NCBI RefSeq assembly: GCF_005490985.1
Contig: NZ_CP027869.1
Span: forward strand, 1,922,001-1,986,000
Length of the DNA stretch: 64,000 bases
Reading direction: 5' to 3'
Origin: Curtobacterium sp. SGAir0471
Lineage (GTDB): Bacteria; Actinomycetota; Actinomycetes; Actinomycetales; Microbacteriaceae
Below are positions 45,837 to 53,700 of this stretch, piece by piece (the stretch's first letter is position 1; each line of letters starts with the position of its first letter). A program made the translations under genes and the position numbers. The notes beneath the pieces are model-generated. The model did no database searches. It was not told where the DNA came from and saw nothing but the letters and a program-made list of their open reading frames with translations.

Positions 45837-48334
45837 GGTTCGCCTCTGTCCTCACTCGGCCGTCCACGACGCTCGCCGGCCTCCGGACCATCGTAGTCAC
45901 GGCCACCGGGACGCCCCTGGTCGCCCCGGCCCCCGACGCCGACGCCGACGTTCCCCCGACCGGCCGGTCCCGTCCCGGCGACCAGGTGCGGTCGCCCGGC
46001 GCCGGACCAGACGGACCGCAACGACACGGCCGCTCGGAGGCGTTCGCGCCGGTTCCGCCCCTCGCGCAGGCTCTCGATCGCCTCGTCGGTCGCCGACCAC
46101 ATCCGGTCGGCGGTCGCCGGGTCGACGTCGTCCGGCCCGAAGACACTGCGGTCCGCCAGCGCGGCCAGCCCGGTACCGCCACGGCCGGGAGCACCGGCGA
46201 CGGCCTCGCGACGGGTCGCGCCTCCGGGCACGGCGTGCCCCCGGTCGAGCAGCGCGTCGCGGTACTCGTCCCACGCACCGGTGACGCGGGCACGAGGGGT
46301 CGGTGCCCTGCGTCGTCGGCGTCGCCGGACCCGCTTGCACAGCAGCACGGTCGCGAACGGCAGGAGGACGAGGGCCACGAAGCCCAGCGTCGCGAGGACC
46401 CACGGCATCGCCGCGAGCAGCACCTGGAGCCACAGCGGCGGCACCGGCGGTGTCTCGCGGTCGGTCTGCGGCGGCGCCTGCTGGTCCTGGTCCTGCCGCT
46501 CGACGGGCGGCGGCGGGACGACCGTCTCCGGGCGCGTGACGGGTTGCGGGGTCTGGTCCTGCTCCTCCGGGATCTCCCGGACGACGGGGTTCGGGTTCAG
46601 GGTGACCCAGCCCCACTGTGCCGTGTCCACCTCGACCCGCGCGGTCACGTCGGACCCGCGTAGCGTCGTCGTCCCGCCCGAGCTGGCTGTCCGGCCGGAC
46701 GATGAGGCGCCGGAGTCGCCGCCCGGGGTGAACCCCATCACGACCCGCGACGGGAACCCGATCTGCCGCGCCATCAGTGCAGCTGCCACCGCGTACTGCT
46801 CCTGGTCGCCGATCATGACCGGCGCGGTGAGGAGCTCCTGGATGCGGTCCGCGCCGTGCCCGGAACGGCTGGCACGGTCGTCGCCGACGCCGTGGCTGAC
46901 GTAGCCGGTGCTGGTGAGCCACCGGACGGCGGCGACGAGCTTCTCGCCGTCCGTCCGGGCATCGGCGGTCGTCGACTCGACGCGCTCCCGCACGGCGTCC
47001 GGCACCCCGGTCGCCGGCGGGACCGCAGCCGTCCCCGGCCGTGCCGAGGCGAGCTGCTGGTCGTCCGGCTGGTCGGGCAGCACAGCGTCGAGGTCGTAGC
47101 GGGTCCCCGCCCCGACCCCGCCGACGACGGCGCCGGTCGACGTCGCACGGTCGTAGAAGAAGGAGCGCCGCGCCTGCTCTGCGCCGTCCCCGCGGAAGGT
47201 GACCGACTCCAGGTCCCCGACGGTCGGCAGCCAGACGCCACGGTAGGCGTCGACGTCCACTCCGACCCGGAGGTCGCTCCCCCGCACGCCGCCGACGTCG
47301 ACGGTCGTCGGCACCCGCTCGAACGTGCCAGACACGGACGCCCCGTCGTCGCCGCCGACCCGGAACACGACGCCGTCGTACGTGTCGAGGGTCGCGATCC
47401 GGACGAACCCGCCCTGCGGCAGCCCCGAGACGCGCAACTGCGCCGCGTCGGCCGAGCCGGTCTCCTCGTACGCCCGGAAGGTGCTCAGCGGGCTGACCTC
47501 GTCGCGGGGGTCGAAGGGCTTGACGACGTCGGTGCGTGCGACGGTGCGGCCGACCGACGGCGGCGCGACCAGCCCGAGTCCGGTCGCGACGACCGCCGCC
47601 GCCAGCACGGTCCCCGTCCCGACGAGCGCGGGTCGCGCCACGGACCGCCACACCGGGACCGGCGCGCCGACGGTCGTCGCGACGGCGGCCGCCCTGCGGG
47701 AGTGGCGGACGACGAGCGCCCAGACCAGGGCGATCCCGCCGAGCGCGACCGCGGTCGCGACCGGCACATCGAGGCGGCTCGGTCCGACGACGACACCCGC
47801 CGCGAACAGGACGAGGGCCGGGATGCTCGCGGTCTCCGGTCGGGAGGCGCGGGTCGCCACGGTCACGGCCGTCACCGTGGCGACGAGGGTCGTCACGAAG
47901 TACGGCACGAGCAGGGACTCGTAGGACCCGACCGGCAGGCTGACGGTGACGAGGCGCTTCCAGTCGAGCGCGACGCCGGCGAAGAGGTCGACGAGGCCCG
48001 GCCCGGTCGGCAGCAGCCCTGCGGCCTCGGCCGGGACCGCGACTGGCACGCCGGTCAGGGTGAAGACGGCCACGGTCAGGACGCCGACGACCAGCGTCGG
48101 CAGTCGCCCGAGCGCGCCGGCCCACGCCACGGCGGTCCCGGCGACGACCGCGGTGACGCCGGCGGTGACCATCGAGCCGTCGCGGTGGACCGGCCACCAG
48201 GCGGTGCTCGCCACCGCGACGAGGAGCCAGACGACGAGCGTGCCACCGACCAGCCGTGCGGGCGCGCGCCGGCGAGCCGCGCGACGGGTCGCACGACGGC
48301 TGCGCGTCCGTCGGTCCGTGGACGTGGTACTCAC
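45833..48334 (-). CDS. TgpA-like membrane protein with a catalytically dead transglutaminase domain
   Basis: 833 residues. A basic N-terminus and about six transmembrane helices (to residue 240), an outward transglutaminase-fold domain (about 490-600), a Pro/Gln linker, one more helix (PPLWLQVLLAAMPWVLATLGF, about 645) and a cytoplasmic tail (DUF4129-like). The active-site motifs are recognisable but changed: GDQEQYA for GxCxx[FY]A (Cys to Gln), VTARVEV for AHAWVEV (His to Thr), LNPNP for [FL]DPTP (Asp to Asn). The domain should not be an active protease or transglutaminase. GTG 48334 overlaps the DUF58 stop. Position and topology match the MoxR-DUF58-TgpA trio. Confidence 0.9.
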   Translation of the reverse strand: MSTTSTDRRTRSRRATRRAARRRAPARLVGGTLVVWLLVAVASTAWWPVHRDGSMVTAGVTAVVAGTAVAWAGALGRLPTLVVGVLTVAVFTLTGVPVAVPAEAAGLLPTGPGLVDLFAGVALDWKRLVTVSLPVGSYESLLVPYFVTTLVATVTAVTVATRASRPETASIPALVLFAAGVVVGPSRLDVPVATAVALGGIALVWALVVRHSRRAAAVATTVGAPVPVWRSVARPALVGTGTVLAAAVVATGLGLVAPPSVGRTVARTDVVKPFDPRDEVSPLSTFRAYEETGSADAAQLRVSGLPQGGFVRIATLDTYDGVVFRVGGDDGASVSGTFERVPTTVDVGGVRGSDLRVGVDVDAYRGVWLPTVGDLESVTFRGDGAEQARRSFFYDRATSTGAVVGGVGAGTRYDLDAVLPDQPDDQQLASARPGTAAVPPATGVPDAVRERVESTTADARTDGEKLVAAVRWLTSTGYVSHGVGDDRASRSGHGADRIQELLTAPVMIGDQEQYAVAAALMARQIGFPSRVVMGFTPGGDSGASSSGRTASSGGTTTLRGSDVTARVEVDTAQWGWVTLNPNPVVREIPEEQDQTPQPVTRPETVVPPPPVERQDQDQQAPPQTDRETPPVPPLWLQVLLAAMPWVLATLGFVALVLLPFATVLLCKRVRRRRRRRAPTPRARVTGAWDEYRDALLDRGHAVPGGATRREAVAGAPGRGGTGLAALADRSVFGPDDVDPATADRMWSATDEAIESLREGRNRRERLRAAVSLRSVWSGAGRPHLVAGTGPAGRGNVGVGVGGRGDQGRPGGRDYDGPEAGERRGRPSEDRGEP

Positions 48335-49743
48335 GCGGCGGCCGCCGATCGGTGCAGGGCCTGGCGCAGGTCCTCGAGGTAGCCGACGGTCAGCACGGTG
48401 AGACCGGCGACACGGAGCACGCGCGGCTGGGCCTCGGGCTCGCAGGTGACGGCCACGACCTCGACCCCGACGGGGAAGCGCGTCGCGGCGAGCCGGAGCG
48501 CCGGCAGCCCGACCGCAGGACCAACCACCAGGAAGGCGACCGAGATGCCCGCGGTGTCGTTGCCGACGATCCCGGCGACCTCGGCGACGGGCAGGCACGC
48601 ATCGGAGAGTCCGACGGTCGCGAACTCGTCCAGCAGTCGGGTCGGGGTGACGGTGGTCAGCCGGTGCACCGCCCGCACCGGGCGTTTGGCGTACTCCGGC
48701 GTGCGCTCGGACACGACGACGGAGACCTCCCGGCCGTCCCGGACGGCGCGCGCGCCGAGGGACGCGGCGACGCTCACGGCGAGCTCGAACTCGTCGTCGT
48801 CGTCGAACTCGGACCGTCGGGTCGCGAGGGCCACCACGAGGTGGGAGCGCCGGGTGTCCTCGAACTGCCGGACCATCAGCGCGCCGGACTTCGCGGTCGA
48901 CTTCCAGTGGATGGTGCGCGGGTCGTCGCCGGGGACGTACTCACGCACGGCGTGGAACGCGATGTCCGCCGAGGAGAGGTCGGTCGTCGCCTGCCCCTCG
49001 AGGTCGCGGACGAGTCCGGTGCTCGTCGACGGGATCGCGATCGTACGCGGGTGGACGATCACCTGCTCCCGGGCGGTCCAGACGACCTCGCGTCGCACCA
49101 GCCCGACCGGGTCGGCCCGGACGCCGGTGACCGGACCGACGTCGAGGACGCCCCGGCGCACCGTCGGCACCGGCACCAGTTCCTCGAACACGCCACCGGG
49201 GGCGACGGACGGCACCGCGACGTCCACCAGGCCGGAGCCGACGGGCAGCTCGACCGTGGTCGGCACGGACGGCAGCCGCGCAGGGTTCTCCGCGGTGACC
49301 ACGACCCCGGCGTCGTCACCGACCGCCACGCGGTGCTGCGGCAACCGCATGCCCACGACCAGACGGGTCCGCCCGACGAGCGCGACGGCAGCCACGACCG
49401 CGAGCACGGCGCCGGCGAAGCCCACCACCACGACCTCACGCAGTCCGGAGCGGTACCCGACCACGAAGGCGACGACCGTGACGGCGGCGACCGTCCACCC
49501 CAGGCCGGTGACCACCGCGGCGACCTCGGCCCACAGACGTCGTGCGGTCCTCCAGGCCGCCGCCCACGCCTTCGCCGCACCGACGACCGCGTCGGCGGCG
49601 ACGCCCTCGCGGTCGCCGACGAGCCGGGTGCGCACGTTCGTGAGGCCGGCGACCGTCGTCGTCCGTTCGGGCGAGACCGGACCGCGACGGGACCTCGTGC
49701 TGCCGCGTCGCGTCCTGGTGCCGGTGGGACGGCGGTCGGTCAC
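48331..49743 (-). CDS. DUF58-domain membrane protein
   Basis: 470 residues. Disordered basic N-terminus, two transmembrane helices (LGWTVAAVTVVAFVVGYRSG; VVVVGFAGAVLAVVAAVALVG), a beta-rich extracytoplasmic or membrane-proximal part, and the DUF58 core EYVPGDDPRTIHWKSTAKSGALMVRQFE, followed by a von Willebrand A-like fold. DUF58 proteins are constant partners of MoxR ATPases; the pair is thought to assemble or mature membrane or surface complexes. GTG 49743 overlaps the moxR stop by 4 bp. Confidence 0.93.
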   Translation of the reverse strand: MTDRRPTGTRTRRGSTRSRRGPVSPERTTTVAGLTNVRTRLVGDREGVAADAVVGAAKAWAAAWRTARRLWAEVAAVVTGLGWTVAAVTVVAFVVGYRSGLREVVVVGFAGAVLAVVAAVALVGRTRLVVGMRLPQHRVAVGDDAGVVVTAENPARLPSVPTTVELPVGSGLVDVAVPSVAPGGVFEELVPVPTVRRGVLDVGPVTGVRADPVGLVRREVVWTAREQVIVHPRTIAIPSTSTGLVRDLEGQATTDLSSADIAFHAVREYVPGDDPRTIHWKSTAKSGALMVRQFEDTRRSHLVVALATRRSEFDDDDEFELAVSVAASLGARAVRDGREVSVVVSERTPEYAKRPVRAVHRLTTVTPTRLLDEFATVGLSDACLPVAEVAGIVGNDTAGISVAFLVVGPAVGLPALRLAATRFPVGVEVVAVTCEPEAQPRVLRVAGLTVLTVGYLEDLRQALHRSAAAA

Positions 49744-50711
49744 GACGCCGCTCGGTCGGCCGGTGGCGGCGTCTCGACAAGGAGCTGCGCCACGACGCTC
49801 GTGGCGCTGACCCCGTCGAACTCCGCCTCGGCGTCGAGCACGAGCCGGTGGGCCAGCACCGGGACGGCCAGTGCCTTCACGTCGTCCGGTGTGACGTAGT
49901 GGCGGCCCTGCACCGCGGCGTACACACGGGCGGCGCGGACGAGTCCCATCGCACCGCGGACGCTCACGCCGAGCCGGACCTCGCTCGCGGCTCGGGTCGC
50001 GTCGACGAGGCGGGCGACGTAGTCGGCGATCGTCGGGTCGACGTGGACGGTGCGGGCGAGGGCCGCCATCTCCGTGACGGTCGCCGCGGGGACGACGCTC
50101 GGCAGGGGCACCGAGGTGGACGGTGCCGAGGAGGTCTCGAGGATGCGGACGGTCGCGGCGTGGTCCGGGTAGCCGATCGAGGTGCGCACGAGGAACCGGT
50201 CGAGCTGGGCCTCGGGCAGGCGGTACGTTCCGGCCTGCTCGACGGGGTTCTGCGTCGCGATCACCATGAACGGGGCCGCCAGGCGGTGGTTCACACCGTC
50301 GACGGTCACCGCCGACTCCTCCATCGCCTCGAGGAGCGCGGACTGGGTCTTCGGGCTCGCCCGGTTGATCTCGTCGGCGAGCACGACGTTGGCGAACACC
50401 GGGCCCCGGTGGAAGTCGAACTCCTGCGTGCGCTGGTCGTACACGCTGATGCCCGTGATGTCGCCGGGCAGCAGGTCCGGGGTGAACTGGATCCGGTTCG
50501 TCGACCCCTGCACGCTCTGCGCCATCGCCCGGGCGAGGCTCGTCTTGCCCGTCCCGGGGACGTCCTCGAGGAGCAGGTGCCCCTCGCTGAGCATGGTCGT
50601 CACGGCGAGCCGGATGACGAACGTCTTCCCGAGGAGCACCTGCTCGACGTTGGTCACGATCCGGCCGGCGACGTCGGCGAACCAGGTGGCCTGCTCGGGG
50701 GTCATGCTCAT
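49740..50711 (-). CDS. MoxR-family AAA+ ATPase
   Basis: 323 residues, MoxR/RavA-type chaperone ATPase. Walker A LEDVPGTGKTSLARAMAQ, Walker B VLADEINRASPKTQSALLEAMEE, sensor 1 ATQNPVEQAGTYRLPEAQLDRF and the C-terminal lid (VSVRGAMGLVRAARVYA) are intact. It should act on the adjacent DUF58 and transglutaminase-like proteins. ATG 50711 (MSMTPEQ; Met 50705 also possible). 49 bp after the giant surface-protein gene. Confidence 0.96.
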   Translation of the reverse strand: MSMTPEQATWFADVAGRIVTNVEQVLLGKTFVIRLAVTTMLSEGHLLLEDVPGTGKTSLARAMAQSVQGSTNRIQFTPDLLPGDITGISVYDQRTQEFDFHRGPVFANVVLADEINRASPKTQSALLEAMEESAVTVDGVNHRLAAPFMVIATQNPVEQAGTYRLPEAQLDRFLVRTSIGYPDHAATVRILETSSAPSTSVPLPSVVPAATVTEMAALARTVHVDPTIADYVARLVDATRAASEVRLGVSVRGAMGLVRAARVYAAVQGRHYVTPDDVKALAVPVLAHRLVLDAEAEFDGVSATSVVAQLLVETPPPADRAAS

Positions 50712-50760
50712 GCGGTGGTGTCCTCGTTCTCGGGGGCGGGATCGCTGGCGGGTCGAGACC

Positions 50761-53700
50761 CTAGCCTGCGGCGGGGTTGCTCGGGTCGGTACCGGACGGC
50801 GGGTCGTCCGTACCCGTGGCCGGCGTGACGGTACCGCGCGCGCCGGTCGGGTCCTGCTGCCCGTCCACGGTCGCCTTGACCCGGATCGAGGAGTACCCGC
50901 TCGGGACCGGATCGCTCGTCGTCCACGGCGCCCTCGTGGTCGGGTTCGTGTCGTCGCAGACGTCGCCGAGGATGGTCGAGCGGCAGTACGAGATCTGGTA
51001 GCCGTCCGCTGCGATGCGCCCGTTGTTGTCCGGCGGGTTGATCACCGGGGCCTGACCGACGACTGCGCTGACGACGGACGCCCGGGTGGTGAACGCGGTC
51101 GCCGTCTGCGCATCGCTCGAGGTGCAGTACTGGCCGTCGGCTGCGCAGGCAGTGAACACGACGCTCGTCTGCAGGCCGTAGCCGGCGCCCGCCCCGAGGG
51201 AGGCCGAGCCGCTGAAGCGCACGGGCTGCCCGCCGCCGACGGAGTAGTACAGGTACGGCGCGCTCGACTGCGCACTCGCCGTGAGGCCGACCGTCCCGTC
51301 GGTGCCGGGCTGCTGCGCGCGCTCGAGCGTGCCGGTCGGCGCGTCCGGTGCCTGGTAGCCCTGCACGTCGGCGGGCTGGGAGGCGGTGCAGAAGAGTCCG
51401 TTGTCGGCGAGGGCGACGTAGCGGTACCGGCTCGTGATGCGGTCGCTCGCCGTCTGGGCGTTCCAGACCTTCTCGGCACCGGTCGTCGAGCAGCCGGACG
51501 GGATCGGCGTGGACGCCGCGTACTTCGCGATCCGCCACCCGGCGGTACCGCCGGCCCAGTCGGCCTCGGACGCGCTGAGCGTCACCGCGGTTGTCGATCC
51601 GTCGGGTTGCCCGGTGGCCGACAGCTCCGGGGTGGCGGGGGCGCCGACGGCCGAACCGGTGGCGGACGCCTCGTTCCACTGCACGGGGCTGCCGTCGCGG
51701 TCGGCCGCGTTGCGCGCGGACACCCGCACGGTGTACTCGGCACCGCTCTGGGCACCGGGGAACGACGTGCTGGTCGCGGTGCCGACGTTCTTCGTCGAGG
51801 ACAGGCCGGGGCCCTGGACGGTCACCGCGTAGTTCGACACCGGCGACCCGCCATTCGGCGTCCCGACGGCACTCCAGGTGACGTCGAGCTGGTCCGGGGT
51901 CGTGCTGCTCGGCGTCACCCGGACGCCCTTCGGCGCTGCCGGGACGAAGTCGGCGCTCATCGGCGCGGACTGCGACGAGGGCTCGGACTCGCCGACGGCG
52001 TTCCGCGCGACGACCGAGAAGCGGTACGACGCAGACGGGTCGACGCCCGTGAGGGTGCAGACCGTCGCGGTCCCGCAGTCCTTCGCGACACCGTTCGTGC
52101 CCTGGACCCGGTAGCCGGTGATCGGCGCGTTGTTCGCCTGCGGAGTCGCCCACGTGAGCGTGAGCTTACCGCCCTGGAAGGTGCCGGTCCTGGTGGGTGC
52201 CCCCGGCGCGTCCGGGACGTCCTGCACGGCGATCGTCACGTCGGCCCAGACGTACCGGGAGGGGTCGTCCGTCGCGTCCGCCACCTGGTACTGCAGGTGT
52301 GCGTCGACGGGTTGCGCCCGGTCGGCGACGGTGACCTGCAGTCGGGACCGGTCGGCGCTCGGCGTGACGCTCACCCCGGCGGGGAGCCCACCGGCGAGTC
52401 CGCGGATCGCGACCACCCGCAACGGCCGGTCCGGGAAGGGGTTCGTCGCCTGGTCGTTCGACAGGACGTCGATGGTCGCGGTCGTCCCGCGCTGGACGAC
52501 GGCCCGATCGGCTCCCGGCTGAACGAGGGGCCTGGTCGACCCGACGATGCCGACCTGGACGACGCCGGCGCGGCCCTGGTTGGCGGCGTCGGACACCCCG
52601 ATGCCGATCGACGCCGTCGTGTCCTTCGGCGCGTCCTCGGCCACGGACACCCGGAGCTGCTGGCCCTGGACGGTCGCGGTGGTGCCGGAGCCCGGACGGC
52701 TGACGACGGAGTACCGCAGCTCCCCGAGGTCGTCCGGGTACGGGTAGTCCGTCAGCTTCGTCAGGTCGAGCGTCCGGGAGTCGCCCGGCTGCATGTCGAT
52801 CGACGACCCGGTGAACGCCGGTGGCTGGTTCGACCGCGGTGTGACCTTGATCGGCAGGACGAGCGTCGCGACCCGGCCCTTGCCGCCGTTCGTGCTCGAC
52901 CCGTCGGTGACCTCGAAGGAGATCGACGCGTTGCCGTAGAAGAGCTTCGACGACGTGAACTGCAGCGTTGACCGGTCGACCACGAGGTCCTGTCCGTTCG
53001 CGTGCGTCGCCTTCACGGTGCTGCGGTCGGTGATCTGCGCGGTGCGCCCGTTCGCCGTGACCACGTAGCGGTCGAGCGGGATGCGGACCGTCGCCTCGCT
53101 CTTCACGGTCACGGCGCCGACGCTGCGGTCGACCTGCGGCAGGGCGTCGTCGAACCCGGGCACGTGCACGAAGCCGTAGGACACGACGTCGGGGTGGTCG
53201 CTCCGGGCGACCGAGAACGGCACGACCTGCGCGGCGTCCGTCAACCGGATGGTGATCCGACGGTCCTTCGTCACCTGCGCGGTGTCGCCGTAGCCGTCGA
53301 CCACGCCGACCTCGAGCCGCGAGGTCGACCCCTCGGCGAAGAAGACGTTCTGCAGCACGTCGACCGTCACGCTCTCGCGACGCAGGATGTCCTGCAGGTC
53401 GAGCGTGGTGTCCTCGACCTCGGGCCGGAGCGGCGGGGCGTCGCGGTCGACCGTCACGGTCAGGAAGGCGGTGCTCGACCCTCCGCTCGCGTTCGCGACC
53501 GTGTAGAGCACCGCGAAGTCACCCTCGGTGGCGGAGCGGGGCGGCGTGACCCGCACCTGGGTGCGCTGGAGGACCTTCGCCGTGACCCCGGCGGCGGTGG
53601 GCTCCGCGGCGGTGACGGTGAGCTGCCCGCCCTCGGGGTCGGAGTCGTTCTGGAGGACCCGCACGGTGACGGACCCCCCGGGACGGATGGTCACGTGGTC

